From assembly GCA_900770275.1 (NCBI GenBank), contig CAAGJS010000223.1:1-20474 (forward strand): 20,474 nucleotides of DNA, given 5' to 3'. This DNA is from Erysipelotrichaceae bacterium (lineage in GTDB: Bacteria; Bacillota_I; Bacilli_A; Erysipelotrichales; Erysipelotrichaceae). Below, piece by piece: positions 7,130-14,950 of the stretch. Position 1 is the stretch's first letter; every line of letters begins with the position of its first letter. Made by a program: the position numbers and the translations under genes. A model generated the notes under the pieces. The model worked only from the letters and a program-made list of their open reading frames with translations. It was not told the DNA's origin and ran no database searches.

Positions 7130-8794
7130 ATGAATCTGAGAATCATTACCCCGGAAGGAAGAGAATATTTCCGGACCGATACGGGCACAGTCCGGCTCAA
7201 GGACATTGCCGATTCGCTGCAGAGCGAATGCCGTTATGAAATACTGTGTGCACGGGTCGATCATGTGACCCATCGGCTGACAGACAGCGTTGACAATGAC
7301 TGCACGATCGAGCTGCTGGATCTGAGAACCAATGAAGCCAATCTGATCTACCAGTTTTCCCTGACGCTGCTGTTTACGCTCGCTGTGCATGAAGTGCTTG
7401 GCCGCAATGTGTCTGTCATCGTCCATAACAGTCTTTCCAAGGGACTGTTCATTACGCTGAAGCCCGGAGCATTTACGGAAGAGGACTGCAGGAAAATAGA
7501 AGCGGCGATGCATGAAGCCGTAAAGAAGGAACTGCCGTTTACGGATCTCGCGCTGAACCGCGAGCAGATGATCGACTATGCCAGAACAATGAACCGGCTT
7601 GATCAGGTGCGCCTGCTGTCTTCAAGTCCCGACATTCATCAGGCACATCTGTTTCAGGTAGGTAAGGAGGCGGAAATTTTCTATGACGAGCTGCTGCCGG
7701 ACACATCGTATCTGAAGTACTTTGAAGTGCGCCGGTACAAGAATGGCATCCTGCTGCGGTTTCCGCATCCTTCCAAGCCCGATGAGGTACCCGCCTTTGA
7801 AAATCAGCCGTTACTGTATTCCGCCTTTTCCGAGGAGACGCGCTGGGACCGCCTGATGGGCATTGAGACGGCTGCCGATCTCAATGAAATCATGGAAGAT
7901 CCCGAAGGCACAAGGGAACTTGTACTGCTGTCCGAGGCATTGCACGAAAAGAAGATCTCGCAGCTTGCCCAGCGCATTCATGATGAAAAAAAGCGGATCA
8001 TTCTGATTGCCGGACCTTCCTCTTCGGGCAAGACGACCTTTGCCAAGCGGCTGTGCATTCAGTTAAGGGTAACGGGCCTGCGCCCCGTGTATCTGGGGAC
8101 CGACGATTACTTCCTGGAGCGCAGTGAGACGCCATTGCTCGAAAACGGGAAGCCGGACTTCGAGTCACTGCGTGCACTGGACCGGGAACTGTTCAATGCA
8201 CAGATGAATGACCTCTTGGCAGGGAAGAAGGTAGACATCCCATACTTCAACTTTGTCAGCGGAAAGAAGGAATATGGAAAGCGGATCATCCGGATCACGG
8301 ACACGCAGCCGTTAGTTATTGAGGGTCTGCACTGTCTCAACCCGGCATTGACAGAACATATTCCGGATGATGTGAAGTTCCGCATCTATATTTCACCTTT
8401 GACGCAGCTGAACATCGATGCGCATAATCGCATTCCGACGACCGATGCACGCATGCTCAGGAGGATTGTTCGCGATGCGCAGTTCCGCAGCCGGGATGCG
8501 CGGCTGACGATCAATACCTGGGAAGAAGTGCGCCAGGGCGAGGATCAGAACATCTTTCCATTCTGTGATGAGGCGGATGCCTTCTTCAACAGCACGTGTC
8601 TCTATGAGCTGAGCGTGCTCAAGAAGTATGCCCGTCCGCAGCTGGAGGCGATTGATCCTTCGATGCCCGAGTATCCCGAAGCACAGCGGATGTTACGGTT
8701 TCTGGCTTTCTTCAAGACGATGCAGGATGACTCGATCATTCCGAACAATTCGATCCTTCGCGAATTCATCGGCGGATCGGTCATTGCGCTCTGA
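7130..8794 (+). CDS. Nucleoside (uridine) kinase with ThrRS-like N-terminal half
   Basis: The 554 residues fall in two parts. Residues 1 to about 240 resemble the TGS plus second-additional-domain region of threonyl-tRNA synthetase (AVHEVLGRNVSVIVHNS, LSKGLFITL). From about 285 there is a phosphoribulokinase/uridine-kinase domain: P-loop AGPSSSGKTTFAKR (294-307), LGTDDYF, the IPYFNFVSG acceptor-site segment, and VIEGLHCLNP. Such fused 'nucleoside kinases' of about 550 residues occur widely in Clostridia and Erysipelotrichia; the kinase half should make UMP/CMP from uridine/cytidine, and the role of the ThrRS-like half is unknown. ATG 7130 has AGGGAGG (7112-7118) upstream. The stop lies 7 bp before the -35 of the L10 operon promoter, with no terminator visible between, so read-through into the L10 leader is possible. 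Confidence 0.93.
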   Translation: MNLRIITPEGREYFRTDTGTVRLKDIADSLQSECRYEILCARVDHVTHRLTDSVDNDCTIELLDLRTNEANLIYQFSLTLLFTLAVHEVLGRNVSVIVHNSLSKGLFITLKPGAFTEEDCRKIEAAMHEAVKKELPFTDLALNREQMIDYARTMNRLDQVRLLSSSPDIHQAHLFQVGKEAEIFYDELLPDTSYLKYFEVRRYKNGILLRFPHPSKPDEVPAFENQPLLYSAFSEETRWDRLMGIETAADLNEIMEDPEGTRELVLLSEALHEKKISQLAQRIHDEKKRIILIAGPSSSGKTTFAKRLCIQLRVTGLRPVYLGTDDYFLERSETPLLENGKPDFESLRALDRELFNAQMNDLLAGKKVDIPYFNFVSGKKEYGKRIIRITDTQPLVIEGLHCLNPALTEHIPDDVKFRIYISPLTQLNIDAHNRIPTTDARMLRRIVRDAQFRSRDARLTINTWEEVRQGEDQNIFPFCDEADAFFNSTCLYELSVLKKYARPQLEAIDPSMPEYPEAQRMLRFLAFFKTMQDDSIIPNNSILREFIGGSVIAL

Positions 8795-8801
8795 AAACTG
8801 A

Positions 8802-8829
8802 TTGACAGATTTCAAAAGAGTGATATGAT
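8802..8829 (+). promoter_or_regulatory. Sigma-A promoter of the L10-L12 operon
   Basis: A perfect -35 TTGACA (8802-8807), a 16-bp spacer and a -10 TATGAT (8824-8829) preceded by TGa (extended -10) are present. The predicted start is near 8836, which is exactly the first base of the closing helix of the L10 leader. This is one of the two best promoters in the window. Confidence 0.85.
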
Positions 8830-8835
8830 CAGTTC

Positions 8836-8987
8836 GTTATCAAATACCAGAGACAGTAACGGCGCAAGCTCAATAAGGTTACCGAGGTAGAAAAGGTAGA
8901 AAAATGATTTGAACCTTTCGGCCCTTGTTTTGCGCAGGGGCCTTTATATACACAGGTAGGCGATAACAGAAAGGTGAAGGTGAATCA
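8836..8987 (+). ncRNA. L10 (rplJ) leader, autoregulatory RNA structure
   Basis: This 152-base leader lies between the operon promoter and rplJ, as expected for the Bacillota L10 leader that binds the L10(L12)4 complex and represses its own operon. Visible elements: closing helix GTTATC (8836-8841) / GATAAC (8962-8967); then TACC (8845-8848) / GGTA (8955-8958) across an asymmetric internal loop that could be the kink-turn; GTAAC (8856-8860) / GTTAC (8878-8882); AAAGGT (8892-8897) / ACCTTT (8913-8918); and a GC-rich hairpin GGCCCTTG (8920-8927) / CAGGGGCC (8935-8942) followed by a short TTTAT. The last resembles a weak terminator, suggesting attenuation. A second AAAGGT (8970-8975) overlaps the ribosome site. 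The leader identity is well supported by position and folding; the exact mechanism is inferred. Confidence 0.85.
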
Positions 8988-9536
8988 ATGAATCAGGCGG
9001 TTTTAGAGTCAAAAAAGAACGTTGTTTCTGAAATTCAGAACAAGTTCACCGGCTCTTCTTCCACGGTTGTCGCTGAGTATCGCGGCCTAAGCGTTGCTGA
9101 AGTCACCGAGCTGCGCAGAGCGCTGATGAAGGAGAATGTAGAACTCAAGGTCTACAAGAACACTCTCGCTTCAAAGGCTGCAGAAGCTGCGGGCTATGGG
9201 GAACTGAGCAATGTCCTGACAGGTCCGAACGCACTGGCATTCGGTGGAGATGAGACGGGGGCAGCCCGCGTCATGGCAAAGTTTGCCAAGAAGCACAAGA
9301 ATCTGGTTCTCAAGGGCGGAATCGTTGAAGGAAAGGTCGTTGACCTTGATACCATCAACGCATTAGCTGCTCTGCCGAACAGAGAAGGAATGCTTTCGAT
9401 GCTGCTGTCTGTCCTGCAGGCTCCGGTTTCTTCGTTCGCACGTGTCGTCAAGGCAGTTGCAGATGCGAAGCCGGCGGATGGTGCTGCGGCACCGGCAGAA
9501 AGTGCTCCGGCAGCAGAAGCTGCAGAAGCAAAGTAA
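8988..9536 (+). CDS. rplJ: 50S ribosomal protein L10
   Basis: L10 forms the base of the ribosomal stalk: its N-terminal domain binds 23S rRNA near L11 and its C-terminal helix carries L12 dimers. The 182-residue protein shows the family start (AVLESKKNVVSEIQNKF), VAEYRGLSVAEVTELR, the YKNTLASKAAE loop and the LTGPNALAF motif. The helix for L12 binding lies about residues 130-162, followed by an Ala/Pro-rich tail not present in all species. Two AAGGTG candidates precede the ATG (8971-8976 and 8977-8982); the nearer one has tight 5-base spacing. Synthesis is presumably feedback-controlled through the leader. rplK and rplA, usual upstream neighbours, are absent here. Confidence 0.98.
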   Translation: MNQAVLESKKNVVSEIQNKFTGSSSTVVAEYRGLSVAEVTELRRALMKENVELKVYKNTLASKAAEAAGYGELSNVLTGPNALAFGGDETGAARVMAKFAKKHKNLVLKGGIVEGKVVDLDTINALAALPNREGMLSMLLSVLQAPVSSFARVVKAVADAKPADGAAAPAESAPAAEAAEAK

Positions 9537-9584
9537 GTTTCAAAGCCAGAAATAGGAAAAAACTAGAAAAGGAGAAAACATATC

Positions 9585-9956
9585 ATGGCTATTACAAAGG
9601 AAGATATTCTTGCTTATCTTGATACTGCTACAATTCTCGATCTCAACGATCTCGTAAAGTCCATTGAAGAAAAGTATGGCGTTACGGCTGCTGCTCCGGT
9701 TGCGGCTGCTGCTGCTCCGGCTGAGGATGCTGCCGCTGCTGCTCCGAAGAACGTTACGGTTGTTATGACGAGCTTCGGTGAGTCCAAGGTTGCTGTCATC
9801 AAGGTTGTTCGTACAATCACGGGTCTTGGCCTGGTTGAGGCTAAGAAGCTGGTTGATACGGTTCCGGCTGAGATCAAGAAGGATGTACCGGCTGAAGAGG
9901 CTGAGAACATCAAGAAGCAGCTGACCGATGCTGGCGCTACTGTTGAACTGAAGTAA
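9585..9956 (+). CDS. rplL: 50S ribosomal protein L7/L12
   Basis: The protein is 123 residues. The N-terminal dimerisation helices (about residues 1-33, ITKEDILAYLDTATILDLN) are followed by an Ala/Pro hinge (about 36-54) and the globular C-terminal domain with KVAVIKVVRTITGLGLVEAKKLVD, the surface that recruits EF-Tu, EF-G and IF2. AAAAGGAG sits about 10 bases before ATG 9585. It follows rplJ by 48 bases with no hairpin between, so the two are co-transcribed; the hairpin after rplL probably reduces transcription into the next gene, consistent with the higher stoichiometry needed for L12. The GCT/GCC-rich hinge is coding, not a microsatellite of interest. Confidence 0.99.
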   Translation: MAITKEDILAYLDTATILDLNDLVKSIEEKYGVTAAAPVAAAAAPAEDAAAAAPKNVTVVMTSFGESKVAVIKVVRTITGLGLVEAKKLVDTVPAEIKKDVPAEEAENIKKQLTDAGATVELK

Positions 9957-10001
9957 TTTCATTCAACATCAGCTTCAGGCAATTGAAAAACACATTGAAA
10001 A

Positions 10002-10027
10002 GCCGAGGAAAAGGTTCCTCGGCCTTT
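10002..10027 (+). terminator. Terminator/attenuator hairpin after rplL
   Basis: A perfect 9-bp stem GCCGAGGAA (10002-10010) / TTCCTCGGC (10015-10023) closes an AAGG tetraloop. It is followed only by CTTTCG, a short U tract, so termination is probably partial. This would lower expression of the methyltransferase, and of RNA polymerase read-through from the L10 promoter. Confidence 0.7.
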
Positions 10028-10056
10028 CGCCCCTGAAAGGAAAGGAGGAGGGTTCC

Positions 10057-10659
10057 ATGGAGGACAGGCATTACTTTACGGATAATTCCGATCTGCCTGC
10101 AGACCGTCGGGAACACTCCTTCTCTTTTTCAGATCAGGTATTCTCATTTACAACCGACCTTGGTGTCTTCTCCAAGAGCGGTGTCGATCAGGGAACTGAG
10201 CTGCTGCTGAATGCAGTATGCGAGAATCCTGTTTCCGGATCGGTGCTGGATCTTGGCTGCGGGTATGGGGCGGTTGGCGTCGTCTTGAAAACTCTGTTTC
10301 CGGAATGCAGAATGACGTGCGTGGACATCAATCCGCGTGCCGTTGAGCTGGCGCAGCTGAATGCGCAGAAGGCTCATTTGGAAGTCGATGCTCTGGTATC
10401 CGATGGATTCAGCGCCATTGGTGACAGGAGCTTTGATCTTGTCATTACCAATCCCCCGATTCGGGCCGGAAAGATGGTCGTATATACATTCTTCGAAGAT
10501 GCATATGCGCATCTGCGTGAAGGCGGACGGCTGTATGCCGTTATTCGCCGCAAGCAGGGAGCTGACAGCGCTCAGAAAAAATTAAGCAGCTTGTTTGGAA
10601 ACTGTGAGATTGTCCTGAGTAAGAAGGGATATCGGGTTTTTTGCTGTATAAAGCATTGA
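10057..10659 (+). CDS. ybxB: RsmC-like class I SAM-dependent methyltransferase (YbxB type)
   Basis: The 200-residue protein has SAM-binding motif I VLDLGCGYGAVG (about residues 63-74), the acidic end of strand 2 CVDINPRAVELA, and the catalytic TNPPIRAGK motif (Asn132-Pro-Pro) used by N6-adenine and N2-guanine methyltransferases of rRNA. It corresponds to only the C-terminal catalytic half of E. coli RsmC/RlmG, as in the short Bacillota proteins. In B. subtilis the homologous ybxB also lies between rplL and rpoB, so synteny supports the call. The exact rRNA base is not known to me. A strong AAAGGAGGAG site (10040-10049) precedes ATG 10057. The stop codon lies inside the -35 of the rpoB promoter. 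Confidence 0.92.
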   Translation: MEDRHYFTDNSDLPADRREHSFSFSDQVFSFTTDLGVFSKSGVDQGTELLLNAVCENPVSGSVLDLGCGYGAVGVVLKTLFPECRMTCVDINPRAVELAQLNAQKAHLEVDALVSDGFSAIGDRSFDLVITNPPIRAGKMVVYTFFEDAYAHLREGGRLYAVIRRKQGADSAQKKLSSLFGNCEIVLSKKGYRVFCCIKH

Positions 10660-10684
10660 CGGGGCAAAAAGTCAATGATAAAAT
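10656..10684 (+). promoter_or_regulatory. Sigma-A promoter of rpoBC
   Basis: The -35 TTGACG (10656-10661), an ideal 17-bp spacer and the -10 TAAAAT (10679-10684) preceded by TGa (extended -10) are present. The predicted start is near 10691. The -35 overlaps the stop codon of the methyltransferase gene. This gives rpoBC transcription independent of the L10 promoter. Confidence 0.8.
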
Positions 10685-10690
10685 TTTTGA

Positions 10691-10768
10691 TTGCTTAAAT
10701 ACATTTGGGAAGGGGTCAGTGTACCCTTTTCGGCATTTCCTGACATGACAGGCGAAAGGATGGCATAC
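10691..10768 (+). promoter_or_regulatory. Structured 5' leader of rpoB
   Basis: This is a leader of about 78 bases. AAGGGGT (10710-10716) can pair with ACCCTTT (10723-10729) around a 6-base loop (one G-T pair). CCTG (10739-10742) can pair with CAGG (10749-10752) just before the Shine-Dalgarno GAAAGGA (10754-10760). The CCTTTTCG arm (10725-10732) can instead pair with CGAAAGG (10753-10759) with one bulged T, hiding the ribosome site. A regulatory role is inference. Confidence 0.4.
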
Positions 10769-13700
10769 ATGGAAAACAAGCAGCAGGCATACCGCTTAAC
10801 GAATTTCGGTCCAAAGAGTGTCCGGCGTGACTATTCCAAGGTCTCGGCCGGTCTTGATCTTCCGGATCTTACGGAAATTCAGACGGCCTCATTCGAGTGG
10901 TTCGTGAAAAAGGGAATTCAGGAGGTTTTTGATGATGTTTTCCCGATTTCAAACTATGCCGGCAATATCAAGCTGAAATTTCTGAACTACGAGTTCGATG
11001 AGCCGAAGTACGACATTGCTGAGTGCAAATACCGTGAAGTAAACTACTGTGCACCGCTCAAGGCAAATATGGAACTCGAGATCGTCGATCAGGAGACCGG
11101 CGAAATCATTCAGAAGCACGATGAAATTTTCCTCGGCGATTTCCCGATGATGACGCCGGGCGGAACTTTCATTATCAATGGTGCAGAGCGCGTCATCGTT
11201 TCTCAGATCGTTCGTTCTCCGGGGGCCTATTTCTCCATTGAGAATGAGGAACACACGGGTGCAGATACCTACGCATGCGAACTGATTCCGAGCCGCGGCA
11301 CGTGGCTGGAGTTCATGACCGATGAAAAGAAGGCTGCCCTCGGCCGCCTGGTGAACGTTTCCATCGACCGGCGCCGGAAGATCCTTTCGACGATTCTTTT
11401 CAAGGCCATCGGCATGTCGCTGGACAAGATTTCCGGTGACAATGCGTTTGATACGACCGAGATTCAGAAGTTCCTCAAGGCACTTCGCTTTGAACTGTAT
11501 CCGGATGTTGTTGTTCCGGAAGAGCAGCGTGAATATCTGAATGACTATATGCTGCTGTACACCAGCGTCTTCGGTAACTATGAAGAAGTCCGCAACACGC
11601 TGGCAGCGGATAAGACGGCTACGACACGTGATGCTCTGCTGACGGTTTATGAGAACCAGCGTGCAGATGACATTGCGACGATCGATGGCGCCATCACGAC
11701 GATGGATCAGAAGTTCTTTGACTATCGCCGCTACGATATGCTCAAGGTCGGCCGTTACAAGGTTAACAAGAAGCTCGGCGTTTTGGACCGTCTGGTTGGA
11801 TATCGTCTGAAGTCGGATCTGATCGGTGCGGATGGCAGCGTCGTCTTCAAGAAGAACCGCAAGATCACCAAGGCTGATCGTTCTTTACTGCGCGATGAGT
11901 TCAATAAGGGCATTTCCTGCCGTGCACTGCCGTTCAAGCACGAATTCTCGCATCCGACGGTTGCTGAGATGAAGACGGCATGGACCAAGGCTCTGGTCGG
12001 CCGCGTTCTTGCGGAGGATGTTGAAGGCAAGAAACATTCCTGGGAAAAGGGGACGGTTATTACGCCGGAAGATGCGAAGCTGCTTGCCAAGGAAGCAGAA
12101 AGCGTCAAGGTATGGTCCTGCGTTTATGCCGATGGTGTTGAAGTTACCAATGACAATGTTAATGCTGTTCTCAACTATGGCAGCCGCCTGTATGTGATTG
12201 GCCGCGCGACCATCGGCGGTGAGGATATCACCCGCGAAGACGGTTCAACTCTGGTTGGCCGTTACATCGTCGATGAGCCGGTCATGACTCTGACGGCTGA
12301 TGATAAGAGTGCCATCGTCAATGATGTCATGGAAGGCAGGAAGGTCACTCTGTGGCTGGTTGGTGCCTGCGTTCAGGAAGTGACGATTCTCAATGATGAC
12401 GATACGCCGGTCAAGGTGATCGGCACCGATCCGCTGGGCGATAAGCATACAATCACGATGAGCGATATGTATGCGCTCTATGATTATCAGCTGACGATGC
12501 TGGATGGCATCGGTTCCGTTGATGATATCGATATGCTGGGCAACCGTCGTATTCGTACGGTCGGTGAGCTGCTGCAGAATCAGTTCCGTGTCGGTCTTTC
12601 CCGCATGGAGCGCAACGTCAAGGAAAAGATGTCGATTCAGGATGCGCCGAATATGACACCGAAGCAGCTGACGAACACCAATCCGCTGAAGGCGGCAATG
12701 AAGGAATTTTTCTCTTCTTCGCAACTGTCTCAGTTCATGGATCAGGAAAATCCGCTGGCCATGCTGTCGAACAAGCGTCGTATTTCTGCACTTGGTCCGG
12801 GCGGTCTGACGCGTGAGCGTGCAGGCTTCGAAGTCCGTGATATTCATAACTCGCACTATGGTCGTATCTGCCCGATTGAGACGCCGGAAGGTCCGAACAT
12901 TGGTCTGATCAACTATCTCGCAAGCTATGCCCGCATCGATGAGTATGGCTTCATCGAGACGCCATACCGCCGTGTTGTCAATGGCTGTGTTACCAATGAC
13001 ATTGTCTATATGCCGGCGGATGAAGAGGCGGATCACGTTATTGCCCAGGCAATCAAGCTGGATGGCGACAAGATCGTTCCGGATGAGAACGGTACAGTCG
13101 TTGCCCGTATTGCCGGTGAAACCGTGAACGCTGATCTCAAGGATGTTGACTTCTGCGACGTTACACCTATGCAGGTTGTTTCGGTCGCAACCGCCTGCGT
13201 TCCGTTCCTCGAGAACGATGATGGTCACCGTGCCCTCATGGGTGCGAACATGCAGCGGCAGGCAGTTCCTCTGCTGGATCCGCATTCTCCGTATGTTGGT
13301 ACGGGTGTTGAGTACCGGATCGCCCACGATTCCGGTGCCGCATGCCTCTCCACGACGGATGGTACGGTTACCTATGTTGATGCCGGCAAGGTTGTTGTTA
13401 CGGATGACAAGGGTATTGAGCATACCTATGAGCTGACGAAGTTCCGTCGTTCCAATGCAAGTACCTGCATCGATCAGCGTCCGATTGTTGAGGATGGTGA
13501 GCATGTGACCCGCGGCGAGATTCTCGCCGATGGTCCGGCCATGAACAATGGTGAGCTTGCCCTTGGACAGAACGTTCTGGTTGCCTTCATGACTTGGCAT
13601 GGCTACAACTACGAGGATGCCATCATCATGAGTGAGCGCATGGTTCGTGACGATATCTATACGTCGGTTCATATTGAAGAATACGATCTGGAGTGCCGTG

Positions 13701-14950
13701 ATACGAAGCTCGGCGCCGAAGAGATTACCCGTGATATTCCGAATGTTGCTGAATCGGCCTGCCGCAATCTGGATACGCGCGGTATTGTCATGGTCGGTGC
13801 GGAAGTCAAGGAAGGCGATATTCTCGTCGGCAAGGTGACGCCGAAGGGCCAGAGTGAAGTGACGCCGGAAGAGAAGCTGTTACTGGCAATCTTCGGTGAG
13901 AAGAGCCGTGAGGTTCGTGACAATTCGCTCAAGGTTCCGCATGGCGGTGCCGGCATTGTGCACAGTGTCCGTGTGTTCAACCGCAAGGATGATCATGAGC
14001 TGGCTCCGGGTGTCAATGAAGTAGTTAAGGTTTATGTCGCTCAGAAGCGTAAGATCACTGAGGGCGATAAGATGGCCGGCCGTCATGGTAATAAGGGCGT
14101 CATTTCCAAGATCAATCCGATCGAGGATATGCCGTTTATGGAAGACGGTACGCCGATTGATATTATGCTGAACCCGTTCGGTGTTCCTTCACGTATGAAT
14201 ATTGGACAGGTGCTTGAGCTGCATCTGGGCATGGCTGCTTCGCGCCTTGGCGTGAAGTTTGCGGGTCCGGTCTTCGATGGCATTACCAGTGATGAGCTGG
14301 ATGACGTTATGAAGGAAGCAGGCGTCAAGTACAAGTATCTGCTCCGCGATGGTCAGACGGGTGAGGTGTTCGATGAACCGATTTCGGTCGGTGTCATGTA
14401 CATGATCAAGCTGGCGCACATGGTCGACGATAAGCTTCATGCGCGTGCAACGGGTCCGTACTCTCTGGTTACGCAGCAGCCTCTCGGCGGTAAGGCGCAG
14501 AATGGCGGCCAGCGTTTCGGTGAAATGGAAGTCTGGGCACTTGAAGCTTATGGCGCTGCTCATACGCTGCAGGAAATGATGACGGTTAAGTCCGACGATA
14601 TCATCGGTCGTACGAAGACCTATGAAGCAATCGAAAAGGGCAGGGATCTGCCGGAGCCGGGTGTTCCTGAATCCTTCCGCGTCATGGTTCATGAGCTGCA
14701 GGCACTGGCTCTTGATGTTGAGCTGATGGATGATGAAGGCAACATGATGGATCTGAAGCATCTGGAGCAGGAAGAGCTGAAGGAAGAGACGACGCTTGAT
14801 ATGAGTCATCAGCCGATGGTGAATGATTTCAATGAAAAGGAACCGGGTGAGCTGACGCTCAGAGATCGGGAAACCATTGAAGACAATCCGGAGGACCCTG
14901 TGGTTGCCGGCTTAGGAGATGAGGAATCCAGCAAGGAGGAGAAAGAATGA
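10769..14950 (+). CDS. rpoB: DNA-directed RNA polymerase subunit beta
   Basis: The beta subunit forms one pincer of RNA polymerase and half of the active-site cleft. The start is ATG 10769, with GAAAGGA (10754-10760) 8 bases before it. Earlier in-frame codons lie at or upstream of the ribosome site, and TTG 10691 coincides with the predicted transcription start. At 1393 residues it is about 200 longer than the B. subtilis protein. The extra length is mainly in the lobe: about residues 219-266, and a region about 341-585 with three LVG(R/Y)-led units. The rifampicin pocket (LSQFMDQ from 653) carries Asn668 where E. coli has His526. Catalytic-region landmarks include GPNIGLINYL and GDKMAGRHGNKG (from Gly1099). 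An acidic tail ends the protein. Stop and rpoC start overlap as ATGA. Confidence 0.98.
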   Translation: MENKQQAYRLTNFGPKSVRRDYSKVSAGLDLPDLTEIQTASFEWFVKKGIQEVFDDVFPISNYAGNIKLKFLNYEFDEPKYDIAECKYREVNYCAPLKANMELEIVDQETGEIIQKHDEIFLGDFPMMTPGGTFIINGAERVIVSQIVRSPGAYFSIENEEHTGADTYACELIPSRGTWLEFMTDEKKAALGRLVNVSIDRRRKILSTILFKAIGMSLDKISGDNAFDTTEIQKFLKALRFELYPDVVVPEEQREYLNDYMLLYTSVFGNYEEVRNTLAADKTATTRDALLTVYENQRADDIATIDGAITTMDQKFFDYRRYDMLKVGRYKVNKKLGVLDRLVGYRLKSDLIGADGSVVFKKNRKITKADRSLLRDEFNKGISCRALPFKHEFSHPTVAEMKTAWTKALVGRVLAEDVEGKKHSWEKGTVITPEDAKLLAKEAESVKVWSCVYADGVEVTNDNVNAVLNYGSRLYVIGRATIGGEDITREDGSTLVGRYIVDEPVMTLTADDKSAIVNDVMEGRKVTLWLVGACVQEVTILNDDDTPVKVIGTDPLGDKHTITMSDMYALYDYQLTMLDGIGSVDDIDMLGNRRIRTVGELLQNQFRVGLSRMERNVKEKMSIQDAPNMTPKQLTNTNPLKAAMKEFFSSSQLSQFMDQENPLAMLSNKRRISALGPGGLTRERAGFEVRDIHNSHYGRICPIETPEGPNIGLINYLASYARIDEYGFIETPYRRVVNGCVTNDIVYMPADEEADHVIAQAIKLDGDKIVPDENGTVVARIAGETVNADLKDVDFCDVTPMQVVSVATACVPFLENDDGHRALMGANMQRQAVPLLDPHSPYVGTGVEYRIAHDSGAACLSTTDGTVTYVDAGKVVVTDDKGIEHTYELTKFRRSNASTCIDQRPIVEDGEHVTRGEILADGPAMNNGELALGQNVLVAFMTWHGYNYEDAIIMSERMVRDDIYTSVHIEEYDLECRDTKLGAEEITRDIPNVAESACRNLDTRGIVMVGAEVKEGDILVGKVTPKGQSEVTPEEKLLLAIFGEKSREVRDNSLKVPHGGAGIVHSVRVFNRKDDHELAPGVNEVVKVYVAQKRKITEGDKMAGRHGNKGVISKINPIEDMPFMEDGTPIDIMLNPFGVPSRMNIGQVLELHLGMAASRLGVKFAGPVFDGITSDELDDVMKEAGVKYKYLLRDGQTGEVFDEPISVGVMYMIKLAHMVDDKLHARATGPYSLVTQQPLGGKAQNGGQRFGEMEVWALEAYGAAHTLQEMMTVKSDDIIGRTKTYEAIEKGRDLPEPGVPESFRVMVHELQALALDVELMDDEGNMMDLKHLEQEELKEETTLDMSHQPMVNDFNEKEPGELTLRDRETIEDNPEDPVVAGLGDEESSKEEKE

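Noticed and set aside
9690..9750. GCT/GCC-rich repeat resembling a microsatellite
   Set aside because: It is the normal Ala/Pro hinge of L7/L12.
10691..10768. An upstream rpoB start (TTG 10691, ATG 10745 or ATG 10760)
   Set aside because: TTG 10691 coincides with the predicted transcription start. ATG 10745 has no ribosome site at proper spacing, and ATG 10760 overlaps the only good Shine-Dalgarno, which is ideally placed for ATG 10769.
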